NCBI GenBank assembly: GCA_030737835.1
Contig: CM060850.1
Location: forward strand, 11,893,571 to 11,957,570
DNA length: 64,000 nucleotides
Direction: 5' to 3'
Source: Acorus gramineus
Taxonomy: Eukaryota; Streptophyta; Magnoliopsida; Acorales; Acoraceae
The position numbers were made by a program, and so were the translations under genes. Shown here piece after piece: positions 32,770 through 45,345 of the stretch; the first letter of the stretch is position 1, and each line of letters opens with the position of its first letter. Below the pieces are notes generated by a model that searched no databases, was not told where the DNA came from, and was given only the letters and a program-made list of their open reading frames with translations.

Positions 32770-35628
32770 GAGACTCTCTTTAAGTTATCTTTTTCTCACT
32801 CATTCTTTAAAAAGTGGGGCTAACTATGTACATATATTTTTTGTTTTTCCTCACCAATTTATGATTCTCTTGGAAGAAGAAAAAACAGTGTTTTTTTTTT
32901 TTTGTTTTACTCTTTTTTCCTCCCCAGTTTCAGAGGTTTAGAAAATTGGGGAAGACCATGTGCATTTTCACTTTAAATCCTGAAACAAGACAAAACAACA
33001 GAAAGAAAAAAATAATTCAAAAACCAAAATTTATAGTTCAAATCAGCGATCCATATGAACACACAATCTTTTTTTTTTTTGTATTGATTTAATGGAACGG
33101 CAAATGAATGAAATGGAAGTCTATATTTCTCATCTAGTGGCTGCTTTTCAGTTCCATTATAACAATATTGAAATATTTATGTTTCTTAAATACAAATATG
33201 ACCCATCATCTCTAGCACTTGATCATCTGTGGACTCTTTTTAATTGCCACTGTCAGGGGCCAATGCAGTGAGAGTTTCTTTTGGGAAAGATCACACCAAA
33301 AATGTGTTTAGGTAGGCTCTTCAAATTTATAAGTGGGGAACATCAAGGCCCCCCTTTGGCAATGACATGTTTACATGTTTACTGGTCCAAAGCTGAATTC
33401 CAATACCATTTGACACTGATGAAAAGGAATTTAGGGAACACTGAAGAGATCAGAGCTTTGAGGCACGTATAACATTTTTCTTAAAGTGTTAATGAATTGA
33501 GTTTGCTAGAGGGTTTTCTAGGATATAACATAACTCTAAAAATATGTAGATAGTAATTTTGAAGATTTTTCAATACACTATGAAACTGTTTGAACTGATG
33601 AATAGAATATATTCAATGAAGGGACTTATATAAGACTTTAAGAGTTGCCTTTGTAACCTTTCAAAATTCAGCTATTGTAGAAAGGGTGTCTGTTGGAGAG
33701 TTTATAAAGAGATGTAGACTTAGAGAAAGAGACTCTTGGATAGCCAATTCAATTTTTTTAAAAAAAAGTTAGTAAAAAATCATCAGCAACATATGTGTTT
33801 AATAATGCACCAAAATGCGTTTTATGCACCCACTCCCTGCTCCCGTGTGTGGACCCCTTTAATTCCCTTTTATTTTTTTCTAGACATTTATAAAGTGGAA
33901 AAATATTTTCTCACTTCCAATATGAGACTATTTTCAAAGTTCCTAAAAGTTTTCAACATATTACAATCTATTCAATAACTAACCCTACTTTGGATGGGGT
34001 GTGACATAAAGTTATTATAAAGTTATTCACCCCAAATAATTATATTTGAATAGATAACTATACGTGAAGAATAAATGATTTTTTGTTTGATTATATTATT
34101 ATTTTTAGTTATTCTAATTGAAAATCATAAAAGTGACCATTTTATTGTTTGGCTAACCTTGATTACAAATGGTCTGCGAAGTAAAAATGAGATTTAAAAA
34201 ATTCTAAGTCAATGATAAAATAACTTATCAAATTTCAAAAAATAAAAGAGAAAATTGATATAACTCTTTGGAAACTTATAAAAATTAAAAAAATTTATCA
34301 TAAAATCGCTAAATCCTTTACAAGTCCCTAATTTTTATCGTGGTTAATGGTTTTAGTCACTGAATCAAAATTCTGTTAGTGCAGCAAGCATATTTCTAAA
34401 ATATTCCATTGAGTTAACGAGGACACTTAGAACTATATTTGATTAAGTCCCTGAAAAATTGATTAAATCGGAATCATTCCTTTTAATGACAAAAATACCC
34501 TTGTCTTCTCTATCCCTCCCTCCATTAGTAGAGAAAACATGGTCTGTATAAATAAACCCGCACCAAATGAATAATTGAATCAAAATCAAGACCAAAATCA
34601 AATAAACAACAAAAAAAAAACATAACCAATGGATTAAGTTCATGAATATTACAATATCTCGCATTAATATAATATAATTAATTAAAGAATATTAACCCAT
34701 GGCTAAAACTAGGGAAAGTATTTGGTGTTTGTCACCTAATTCTATAACAATTAAATTAAGTTTGTCAATGGATTGGATACCGGATCGCATATGTTAATAT
34801 TTGTATTTTATCCTAAATCAATTTGGATATATATATTAATTTTCGGATCTGAATCTATTAGAATACTGATCGATACAAATTTTTTCTAGATAACTGATAT
34901 GTCTAAGTATGAATACTAATTTGAGTGATCAAGTGATATATTAGAGATATATGAAAATTAAAAATAAGTTTCTAGGCTTTATCCTCTCTTCTACATATAT
35001 ATCATACATTAAAAATACAATAGTTGTTTGAAGCACCATGATTGTTATTAATCATGTAGGATAATAAATACAAACAATATATAATACACATATATAATTT
35101 TGTAATATATGTCGGTTTCAAATATTTTTCATATCAAATATATTGATATTTGTATCTGCATTTTGGATATTTAAATCTCGGATAATTTTTTATATTCAGA
35201 TACATATTCATATTATGTTACTAATATTTTTTAGATAATTGTCAGGTTTAAATTAATTTTTCACAACTATTTTATTGAAGGGATCATGACAATTAATCAC
35301 CCTGCTTTCTTCAAAAGCCAATTTGGGATTGGATATTTTTATGTCAAACACAAAGACTTCCGCATCCCCCCCCCATCATAGCAGGTGACAAAAGGTTGTC
35401 AGGATATGCATGAACAAAAGGGTGAAACCTGACCTCTGGTGGGCCAAATGGCCATTCTATTTTTTTTTCCAACTTGTCTTATGACTTTCTATTAAAAGTT
35501 AAAGAAAAATGTTATTAGGCAATTTAAATTCAGTGGCTGGTTACACAATTTATTTACAACTTTCAGATGCAGATTTTATAGAATTCACCATTATGACCAC
35601 ACAAATTTAGAGGGCCTATTAAATTTTT
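32770..35628. other. Gene-poor AT-rich region
   Basis: No coding region is supported. About 34,247-34,470 shows the AAAATTGATATAACTC / CCCTGAAAAATTGATTAAA layout of the element family at 54,795-55,544. Poly-T or poly-A runs occur at 32,890 and 33,070, with a short C-run near 35,365. Confidence 0.45.
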
Positions 35629-36105
35629 GTAGATTGAACAATAAGGGATCTTGTAATGGTTGGAAAATGAATATACGGAAGACATTAATAAAACACGAGA
35701 TCGACAACAAGAATAGAACACCATCACACAAAAACATAAAAATATGTGGTTCGGCCTATATGTCTACATTCACTGGGCTAAAACAAAGAATCACTATAAT
35801 ACTTGAGATACAAAAATACGTTAAGAGTTTCACAGTTCTTAAAATCCTCTTAACCTCCCTCCTATGAATCTCTACCTTTTATCTACCAAGCTTTATCATG
35901 AAACCTAGATGATATTTACAAAGATAAATAATTTTCTCTCCAAGTAATCTCTTAATAAACAAATTTGTTTAGTTGATTTTAAGAGATTCACTTTATATCT
36001 TAATTAAGATCAAATCTTAACTACTCTATCAATTAGTGCTCATCCTAATATGATTTCATCATGGTCATCTGATGTGATACACCATATCGAGACAAAATCC
36101 CAACA
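35629..36105 (-). mobile_element. Probable solo LTR of a copia-type element
   Basis: On the minus strand it starts TGTTGGGATTTTGTCTCG and carries the ATATAGGCCGAACCACA zone typical of some plant copia LTRs. The inner end near 35,629 is uncertain and no 5-bp target duplication was found. Unrelated to the LTRs at 40.0 and 45.3 kb. Confidence 0.4.
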
Positions 36106-36159
36106 ATAACTGCCATAATTCATTTTAGAACATGGGATTTTTTTAATAAAATTAATTAA

Positions 36160-36820
36160 GGCCTTGTTTGGTTCGTGTTATTCTGGAATGAATTTTTATT
36201 CCATATGAGATTATCAGGAAAATATATAAAATTCAGTGTTTAGTTAGTGGTAATTTTGATGGTAATTGTGAATCCCACTAAAATTAGAATAAAGACATGT
36301 AAAAAATAAAGTGGAATCAAATTCTCATATTTTTTTGTGGTAATCTCAAATTCTATCAGGAATATTAAATTAGATTATCATTCTACCATTTACAAATTAA
36401 TTAAATTATTATCTACATCCCTTATAAAATAAGCTCTTCTATTTTTTCTTACCCACCGCCTCCTCTCTTTATTTATTTGCATTAAACTAATTTAACTAAG
36501 CTAGGAAAATTACTCTTATTATGGGTTTAATTATATAATCAATTATTTAATTTATTTGCATTCGTTAAATATCTATGAAAAATTACTCTTTTTTTATAAT
36601 TGCGATATGGATAAAAAAAAAAAACATTTTTGCAATGTATAATAGTAAAAGCATTTTAGACATTTTAAACCAAATTCCTTTATTATTTTTCATGTGTGAA
36701 CCAAACATGGAAAGTGATTCTTTTTAGAAATCTAACAGCGAACCAAACAATTTGATAAAATTTTGATGCCTGGTAAAGTAAATCTATTTAAATAAATGAT
36801 GATACAAACGAAACAGGGCC
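36160..36820. mobile_element. Tourist-like MITE (PIF/Harbinger type), 661 bp
   Basis: Starts GGCCTTGTTTGG and ends GAAACAGGGCC, inverted copies of each other, flanked by TAA on both sides (36,157-36,159 and 36,821-36,823). A TAA/TTA duplication with a GGSCTTGTTTGG end is typical of Tourist elements. Confidence 0.7.
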
Positions 36821-36991
36821 TAATCTTTTAATGAGTTGGGAATAAGTAGAATGAGAATTAATCTTATAATGAAATTAAGTGTTTAGTAGGTGAATTGTTC
36901 AATAATTCGGAACATTAGATAACAAGGCCACTCTTGTGACCACTAGGAGAGTTAAAAGTTTCTTGTCAGAAAAAAAAAAAAAAAAAGAGAG

Positions 36992-37851
36992 GGTGAATTG
37001 TCCAAATACCCTTGCAGTAAACCCCTAATATTTTTTCTGCCCCTACCTTTTGAAAAAAAAAAAATTTACCCCTGCAGCAAACACCTAATTTTTTTTCTAC
37101 TCTCATCTCTTTAATTCCCCCAGCCCCACAAAATCATAGTTTCCCCCCTGTAAGTGCATATGTATTTTCTGTAACTTGGAGAACACAAAATGTAATTTAT
37201 GTAAATATTATCTGTAAATGCATATTATGTCATGTAAAAATGATAACTTGCAAAACACTAGAAAAACATACATTAATGCATAACATTAATATATATGTGG
37301 TTCTTATATTATCATGAAATACACACTTATTGGTGTTTAATTTATTTGAGTGTTTGACTAATTATTGCATCTCTAATATAGTTTGAACTGCACTTTCTTC
37401 CTAATGATGTACGTTTGCTAACTCAAAGGTGTAACAATGAATTTGATTTCAACCAAAATGACATGAAGATGATCAGATTAAAAACAACATCTTAATTCAT
37501 TAGGGTAGGAAAAAAACATCGGAATATAAACATTAGATGAATTCAAGTGCTTTAATATATTTATTGTGATAAAATATTTTCAGGTATTATGCATTAATGT
37601 ATGTTTCTCTAATGTTTTACAAGTTAGCATTTTTACATGACATGCATAGTAATGTACTTACAGATAATATTTACAGAAAACATATATGCACTTACAAGAG
37701 AAAAACTGCGATTTTGTGGGGCTGGGGGAATTAAAGGGACGAGGGTAGAAAAAAATTAGATGTTTGCTGTGGGGGTAATTTTTTTTTTTTCAAAAGGTGG
37801 GAGCAAAAAAAATATTGGGGGTTGGCTGCACAGGTATTTGAGCGATTCACC
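36992..37851. mobile_element. Foldback element with inverted arms of about 250-290 bp
   Basis: The left arm from GGTGAATTGTCCAAATACC is repeated as its reverse complement ending at 37,851. Shared blocks in order include CAAATACC, AATATTTTTT, CCTTTTGAAAAAAAAAAAA, CAGCAAACA, TTCTAC, TTTAATTCCCCCAGCCCCAC and GTAAGTGCATAT, then ACATTAATGCATAA deeper in. The loop is about 37,290-37,590. No coding content. The flanks are poly-A, so a target duplication cannot be read. Confidence 0.75.
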
Positions 37852-39251
37852 AAAAAAAAAAAAAAAATACAAGCACGTAAAATTAACAGAAAGTTTGAGT
37901 GAACCAAATAATAAGTATGTACAAAATGGATCATAGTGAAAGGTTGAAGACAAATAATGGCTAAGAACTCATGATGTCTCTCTTTCTCAAAAACCATAAT
38001 TGTGATTTACTCATTTTGAAGGTTTCTTTTTTGTCCTTTGTTTGCCACTAATGATGGTTTTGATTGAATTAGTTCTTCTGTTGGTATACTTTAATAATTA
38101 AAACGTTTCTACAACAATATCCACCCACTTCTTTTCATGTGGGTGCCTAATCCATAAATGATACTAGGCTTTCTAGACTTAATAATACACCCAATTGTGT
38201 AATGTAATAAAATTGTGCATTTTGTTGGCAATTCAATTTTCCTTGTTTAAGTTACCATTTTTTTTTTTTTTATCAATGTAGTGTATGTTCTCTGGTTCGT
38301 CAGAGAGATCGATCACTCAAGGGTCATTCAAAATGTATTTGTTTTTGCTTTTACAGAAATTGAAAAAGTCAAACCTGTTTTTAAACTGTTCCAAAAGTCA
38401 TGATTAATGTAAAAGTTTATTCGAGTTTTTAGCACAAAAATATGTATTTGAAAAAGGAAAGAAAGTGAGTTGTTTAGGATCGAGTTTTATTAAGCTATTC
38501 TATACAAAATCATACTTTCAAACAAGCTTCCAAAATAACCCCTAAGTATTGATGCTAATGATTGAAAGAAATAATCTGCATAAATGAAGCTCAAATGTAT
38601 TGACACGATTTACAACCTTTGTTTGCACACAGTTCTTTTTAGCAGGTCCGGATTCCCTATTTCCCATTGGAACAGGAAATATAATTTTCATCTAATAAAT
38701 GAACGCCACCTGTACAATCAAATAGACGTTAAAAACTTAATCCACTGTGTTTATGCCACCGTTGAAAACCTTACACGATGTAAAAACAAGTCGTCAAAAA
38801 AATTAAACATTGCATTATAGTCCTTGTATAATGAAACAATTACAAATAAGTCCTCTATAATGAATCACACGTGAGCCCAAATAAAAGGAGGGGGGGGGGG
38901 ACTTTATTCACGTGTACCCAAATAACAAGAAAAAAAAAATTGACGAGAGAGGATTGTTTGATCTTTTGAGACTTTAAATACTCATACGAAGATATCAATT
39001 TCTTGTTTAATGTTTAAATTTTGATAATTAAATATAATTTTTTTTTATCCTTTTTATATTTGCATATGAAAAGATGATTTAATAGAAGGGGAAAAAATTA
39101 AGGTTTATGAAGGAAATATGAAAAAAACATTAACTTTTATATAAAATTGAATCCTACTTTATATGTTTTGTGCAAAATTTATTATAGTTGTTTTTTTAAG
39201 TATTTGCAAGATAACAATTGAATTTGACAAATTTGTTCTAACAAGAAAAAT
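37852..39251. other. Gene-poor; contains an inverted partner of 46.2-46.5 kb
   Basis: About 38,640-38,850 matches the reverse complement of 46,210-46,500 in pieces (CTATAATGCAATGTTTAAT, GTGGCATT-like blocks, GGAACAGG / CCTGTTTCC). A G-run of 13 bases lies near 38,889. No gene is seen. Confidence 0.5.
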
Positions 39252-39935
39252 ATGAGAATGGAATTGGAGTTTAATGATTCTCTAAATGATCAGAGTGATG
39301 AATTAGAATTAAACGGTAATGTGAACTATTATAGTAAAAAAATCCATTTGAATCATTCTATTAATACTTTGATCGAAGAAATAGAATTAAATGTTTCTAA
39401 CGAAGATGTTGAAGATGCAAGAAGGGTGCCAATAATTGATATGTAATTTGATGATGAAAAATTGATATGAAAAAATCCATTTGAATCCTTCTTATGCTTG
39501 GGTCCTTGGCTTATTCTTCTTTATCCTTTCTCTGCTTTTGCTTTTGGATCCTTTGTAACTGTTTCGTCAAGTTATAAAAAGTCTAACTTCCCTTAAAAAT
39601 TTTTTGATGATAAAGCGATGGTATATCAATTCTATAAGTATGCTGAAAAATTAGGTATTAGTATTCAAAAATCAAGCGTCAAATTTAACTTTGAAAATGT
39701 TGTTCCAAATCGAAAATTTGTTCGTTCAAAGCATGATTTTCGTGAGAACAAGAAATGAGATAAAGTGGTGAAAAAAACCACATTTAGAAACAAGAACCGG
39801 TTGAAATGCGTTGGTGTCTATCAAAATTATATATACAAAGCGGTATCATGTTAGTGGATTTGAAGATAATCATAACTGTAATCTTACAACTCCAAGCAAA
39901 ACCTACATGTTGATCGAGATCACATAGGAGGTTGT
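39252..39935 (+). pseudogene. FAR1/FHY3-like relic
   Basis: The first frame ends ARRVPIIDM then a stop. In later frames FDDKAMVYQFYKYAEKLGIS and HNCNLTTPSKTYM follow, matching the FAR1 DNA-binding domain pattern (F-x-x-x-x-x-A-Y-x-F-Y-x-x-Y-A-x-x-x-G-F ... H-N-H-x-L-x-x-P). FAR1-type factors derive from Mutator transposases. Several stops and frame shifts are visible, and the transposase-like core is missing. The copia element is inserted about 80 bases downstream. Confidence 0.5.
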
Positions 39936-40012
39936 ATGACTGACTTAATGTTATTAATTAAATTTGATGGTGGTTTTTTATGATTTAATTTGGTTTGTAA
40001 TATAATTGTGTG

Positions 40013-40319
40013 TGTTGTAAACTAAATATAATATAAATATATAAGAGTATATAAATAAAGCACACAAGCATATAGAAGAGAAGTAGAGAGAAATTCTTAT
40101 TCACTATTTGTTAATTGAATACAAAAGAGAATCCCTCGATTTATAGGGTGCATAGAGAAATCCCAAAGGTGAAGAGTTACAAGTCTATAGAGGTGAGGGG
40201 AAGATAGTGGGGCAATAATGAGAGTGTTATGGAATAGAAGAGTGGGGGAGGTTATGGAGTTGAAGAGTGGGGGAGGTTATGGGTTAGAGAAGTGGTGGTT
40301 ATCCACCATATTCACAACA
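40013..40319 (-). repeat. 3' LTR of the copia element
   Basis: 307 bases, TG...CA bounded. Contains a tandem GAAGAGTGGGGGAGGTTATG unit that is also in the partner LTR. Confidence 0.92.
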
Positions 40320-40569
40320 CTCCCCCTTGGATGACCACCACGCTAAGAAAATTGCCTCATTAAAACCTTGCTTGGAAAACCTAATGGAAAAAAATCAAAG
40401 CGAAGGAAAAAGAGTACAATGTAACTTAATCGTATAATAGTGTATGCGTTTGACACTGTTTCATTAAAACCTTGCCAGGAAAACCCAATGGGACAAAACC
40501 TAGGCGAAGGAAAAAGAGTACAGTTCGCAAAATGTCATAAAAATTACTCCCCCTCATAAATACAAGATT

Positions 40570-42679
40570 TCAAGAATTTTGGTCGCAAACTCGTCGCATC
40601 CCGATTTTATACACCAGCTTCTTGAATGTTGATGTCGACAAAGCTTTAGTAAACAAATCTGCAAGATTGTCCTTTGACTGAATTTGTTGAACATCAATTT
40701 CATGTCTCTGCTGGAGCTCATGAGTGTAAAAGAATTTTGGAGAAATATGCTTTGTTCTATCACCCTTGATATATCCCCCTTTGATTTGAGCAATGCATGC
40801 TGCATTGTCTTCATATATAGTTGTTGGAACATCTGTAATGAGAGATAGTCCGCATGCAGTATGAATATGATGAACCAAAGACCTTATCCACACGCATTCC
40901 CGGCTTGCTTCGTGGAGTGCAAGAATCTCAAAGTGGTTAGAAGACGTGGCGACCAAAGTCTGTTTCGTAGATCGCCAAGAGATTGCTGTGCCACCGCAAG
41001 TGAATACATAGCCTGTTTGTGAGCGAGCCTTGTGAGGATCTGAAAGATATCCTGAATCTGTATAACCCTTTAGTTGTGCACCATTATTGGAATCCTTTGC
41101 ATAGAATAGACCCATGTCTTACGTTCCACGAAGATAACGAAAAATGTGCTTCACACCATTCCAATGCCTTCGAGTTGGTGCAGAGCTAAATCTGGCCAAT
41201 AAATTAACTGAAAATGCAATGTCAGGTCTAGTGCATTGAACCAAATATAATAAGACACCAATTGCACTAAGATATGGTACTTCAAGACCAAGAAGATTTT
41301 CAGTATCTTCTTTTGGATGAAAAAGGTCTTTCTTTGGGTCAAGTAACCTTACTACCATTGGAGTACTTAATGGATGACATTTGTCCATATTAAAATGCTT
41401 CAGGATTTTTTCAACATATGTTGTTTGATGAACAAGTATCCCATTTGAACTTTGCTCAATTTGCAAGCCGAGACAATATCTTGTTTTTTCAAGATCTTTC
41501 ATTTCAAACTCTTTTTTTAGATATTCGGAAGCCTTTTCGAGCTCTTCAGGAGTCCCAATTAGATTAATATCATCAACATATACTGCAATAATGGTAAATC
41601 TGAGTTCCATTTTCTTAATAAATACACAGGGGCATATTGGATCATTGACATATCCTTCTTTTATTAAGTACTCACTAAGACGGTTATACCACATTCGTCC
41701 AGATTGCTTTAACCCATACAAGGATCGTCTTAGCTTGATTGAGTACATGTTTCGTGGTTTTGCTTCAGGCAATTTTAGTCCTTCAGGAACTTTTATATAA
41801 ATGTCGGTATCTAATTTTCCATATAAATATGCAGTAACCACATCCATTAGCTGCATGTCAAGTCCTTCTGAGACTACAAGACTAATTAAATACAGAAATG
41901 TGATTGTGTCCATCACAGGAGAATATGTCTCTTCAAAATCTATCCCAGGTCTCTGCAGGAAACCCTGTGCCACAAGACGAGCTTTGTATCTAACAATCTC
42001 GTTTCTTTCATTTCGTTTTCTCGCAAACACCCATTTACATCCTATTGGTTTAACACCTTCAGGGATTAGGACTACTGGTACAAATACTTGGTGTTTTCCA
42101 AGTGAATCCAATTCTGTTTGAATAGCAGCTTTCCATTGTGGCCAACAATTTTTTCGTCTGCATTCATCCACTAAACGTGGTTCTAAATCATTATCTGAAA
42201 TGATTTCTGTAGCTACTGCAAATGAGAATATATCATCAACAAGCACTTGATTTCTTCATTTCCATGTACTTGTTCTTCATGCATGGGCGTCACTTCAGGG
42301 ACGTCAGTCTCTTAGGGACTTGTGTCACTTCAGGGACTTCTTCCTCTGTAGGAGTTATTATTGTGGGTCTTTCAAGTGTTTCATACTCTTCTAGAGAATT
42401 ATTCTTCATTGTTTTTCTCCTTCGGGGAGCTGAATCTTTTGAGCCTATAGGTCTTCCACGCTTCAGGCGTGTTTTTGTTGATTCATTAGCCGGCATATTA
42501 GCAGTTTTTCCTATTGGAACATTAATTCGAGCTGGAATATTAGCAGCTACAATATGTGATTTCACCATTTTTGCTGCATCATTGAATGCATCTGGCAATT
42601 GATGCGCAATTCTTTGAAGATGGGTGATTCTTTGCACTTCAGTTTTACATTGATTAGTGCGAGGATCAAGATGAGACAA
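40570..42679 (-). pseudogene. Copia pol fragment: linker, reverse transcriptase, RNase H
   Basis: From 42,679 downward: a linker with PIGKTANMPANES and KRGRPIGSKDSAPRRRK; a frame break near 42,250-42,290; then the RVT_2 reverse transcriptase (WKAAIQTELDSL, GCKWVFARKRN, YKARLVAQGF, YSPVMDTITF, AVYVDDINLIG with the YVDD catalytic pair, TRPDIAFSVNLLARF). An in-frame TAA at 41,119-41,121 follows RYLRGT. RNase H continues in the same frame (GYTDSGYLSDPHKARSQTGY, AISWRSTKQTLVATSS, YEDNAACIAQ, TKHISPKFFYTHELQ) to a stop at 40,570. It cannot make a full polyprotein. Confidence 0.9.
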
Positions 42680-43019
42680 AGATGGAGTTTGCCATGTAAG
42701 TTCATGTCGTTCTTCTGGCGACGGATTTTCTCCCCCTAACGACGGGAATATTGTCTCATCAAAATGACAATCCGCAAATCGAGCGGTAAAAAAAATCCCC
42801 TGTCAATGGTTCAAGATATCTTATAATAGAAGGAGAATCTACTTTGTATGATAAATATGTCATCGATGATCATTTATTTGCGATTCCACATTTCTCTTAT
42901 ATGCATATAAAATATAGAGATCTTAATATTATTAGATACCTTTTCCTCTTTAAGAGTTTGTGTAGTCACTTCTGGAACTCGTTTCTCTTCATGGACATTA
43001 TACTCTTCTAGAGTTTGAG

Positions 43020-43345
43020 AGAAAGTGGATCTATTGTTCATGATCTCTTCTGGAACATTATGTATAACTTCTTCTGGAACATTATTAACATGATTTTACA
43101 TTTGATCTCCACTTCTGGGGAGCTGAATTTTTTTTTTTTTGAACCTATAGGTCTATCACGTATCTGGCGTGCATTAGGAATTTGATTTTCACGTTGAGCG
43201 GTACGTGAGTCTAGATAAGACAGAGTGGATGTATTCCACGATAATTCTCGTTGTTCTTTAGGAACAGATCGTACTTCAGTACGTTCTTCCCTCCCTAACG
43301 GCGGGAATATCGTCTCATTAAAATGGAAATCCACAAATCATGCGG
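43020..43345 (-). pseudogene. Second, decayed copy of the copia linker region
   Basis: Reads DFHFNETIFPPLGREERTEV and DRPIGSKKKKFSSPEVE. The same segment at 42,420-42,790 reads (A)DCHFDETIFPSLGGENPSPE and RPIGSKDSAPRRR. The linker was thus duplicated in tandem inside the element. Confidence 0.6.
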
Positions 43346-44429
43346 TAAAAACTATCATCGAGCAAAAGAATCTTCTAGTTCTTTAGTATATGCCCAAATG
43401 AATAGTTCAACGCATCATCGTGTACCATGGATATCCGAGACGGTCATGTCAAATCATAAAGATCATAGAACTTCTAGTTTATATGAGTAAATATGGATAT
43501 TTATAATAACCCTTAGGAGAGAGCATAAAGCTATTCTAATGTATGCTTTTGGCATGAGACATTATTAATGCATAGATACTCCATAATTTTAAAATGGCAT
43601 ATGTTGAGATAGGTATCTTCAATAGACTTCTTCTGGATCTATATGAATACAATGCATCGTTGATGCAAAATTTTGTATCTCTTGATAACATGATATCTGC
43701 CCTTCTGGAGCCTTTGACCAAGTTTATAATACCAAAAATAATATTATCATTTGCATTAATTAATGTTAAACTCAAAAAATAAGATAAATATGAAAGTGCA
43801 TTTCAAAAAAAAAAAATAAAGACGTAAATATAAAATTGACAAATATCTAATCATATATCAAGTACATGACCAATAAAGAGTTTAAGCATACTTCAGGTAT
43901 GCAACCAATTTAAAGATTTGGACGTACTTCAGGTACGTGACCAAAATTATGTTATGAAATACCAAATAGATGACAATAATTTTCCTTTGCATTTAGGGGT
44001 TTGTTATGCAACTTTTGCCTTGCTTTAGTTAATAGCAAATCACTTCTAGTGATTTGAAATATTTTACAAACTTTATGATTGTTGTGCTTTCTCAACTATA
44101 TAAATCATGATCTCATCATTCATGACCACAACTTCCATGGCGAACATAAAATAAAATGCATTTACTTCGGGTAATGATGCTATGCCATTGAGTTGAGTTA
44201 CATGATATTTTAAAAAAATCGTTGTTCAGCAACGAGAATATATAAAATTAATGCTCTCAATATTGCTACAACTGGAGTATATAGTTATAGCATATTTGAG
44301 GCATAATGGCCGGTGGACCTTTGTCAATGAGGTATTAATCTTTAAATCCTCTTCATTATGATGATGATGGTGAAATCTAATCATAATTTACATGTTCCTG
44401 CTGGGATACATGGATCTTTTTTTTTATTT
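43346..44429. other. Non-coding leader part of the copia element
   Basis: No gag or integrase-like frame. Two TACTTCAGGTA quasi-palindromes lie near 43,890 and 43,929. Confidence 0.5.
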
Positions 44430-44835
44430 GGTCCTTCAAGGACCCGAAAAATATATCATATAACTTTTGTTTGGTCCTACAGGGACACGAGCAATCATGT
44501 TTTTTTTGTATAGTCCTTCAGGGATAGAACAAAATAAAATTTTACATGATCCTTCAAAGATTCATATAATCATAATTTTTGTACAGTCCTTCAAGGATAA
44601 AATAAAATAAAATTTGTATGATCCTTCATGGATACAATATAATCATAGTCCTTCAGGGACATTTTTAATCATATCTTTTACATGATTCTTCAGGGATCCA
44701 TGTAATAATTTTTTATAGTCCTTCAGGGATAGAATAAAATTTGCATGGTCTTATTGGAACACATTATTCATAACTTCTACATGGTCCTTCAGGGATCCAT
44801 GTAAATACAATTTTTGTATGATCCTATAGGGACAC
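44430..44835. repeat. 12-unit array of quasi-palindromes in the copia leader
   Basis: Motif GTCCTTCAGGGAC or close variants (GTCCTTCAAGGAC, ATCCTTCATGGAT, ATCCTATAGGGAC) occurs twelve times at roughly 30-45-base intervals, separated by AT-rich spacers such as AATAAAATTT and CATGTAA. The spacing and spacers are irregular, so this is not a CRISPR array. Confidence 0.75.
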
Positions 44836-45345
44836 ATGATATTGTAACATTAAAATGAATCTCAAATCAAATATAAATATCAAATTAATTGATATTTGTG
44901 AGAACTTCTGGTTCTACACATAGATGTATAATATTTAAATTTTAATAAAAGATGACAAACATGGAACAGTTACATGAAAAATAAATAATCAAATGATAGA
45001 TGCCGCATACTGTTGCATGGGAAAATTGCATACTAGTTTTCATAAATTAATCATATCATAACATATGTATGGAAAATTTTCACGGGGATTGCATGCATGG
45101 AAAATAAAAGATAGATGTATGCAGTATATCAGATAAAAATAAAAGATGTATACGGGTTCTACACATAATTTGCATACGGTTCCATGCATATTGAAAAAAA
45201 AATTAATCATATGTATGTAGTAGATGATTTACATAAAAATACATAACATCAAGGGAGAGTATATATATTATATTTGATATAGATCATTAAGAACCCATCG
45301 ATACAAACCTTTCTCTTTAACAAAGAGCTTCTCGTGCTGATAACG

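Noticed and set aside
37731-37997. 88-codon minus-strand frame
   Set aside because: Runs through the inverted arm of the foldback element and its poly-A flank.
44430-44835. Possible CRISPR-like array
   Set aside because: Plant nuclear context inside a copia leader, with variable motif, irregular spacing and AT-rich spacers that resemble each other.
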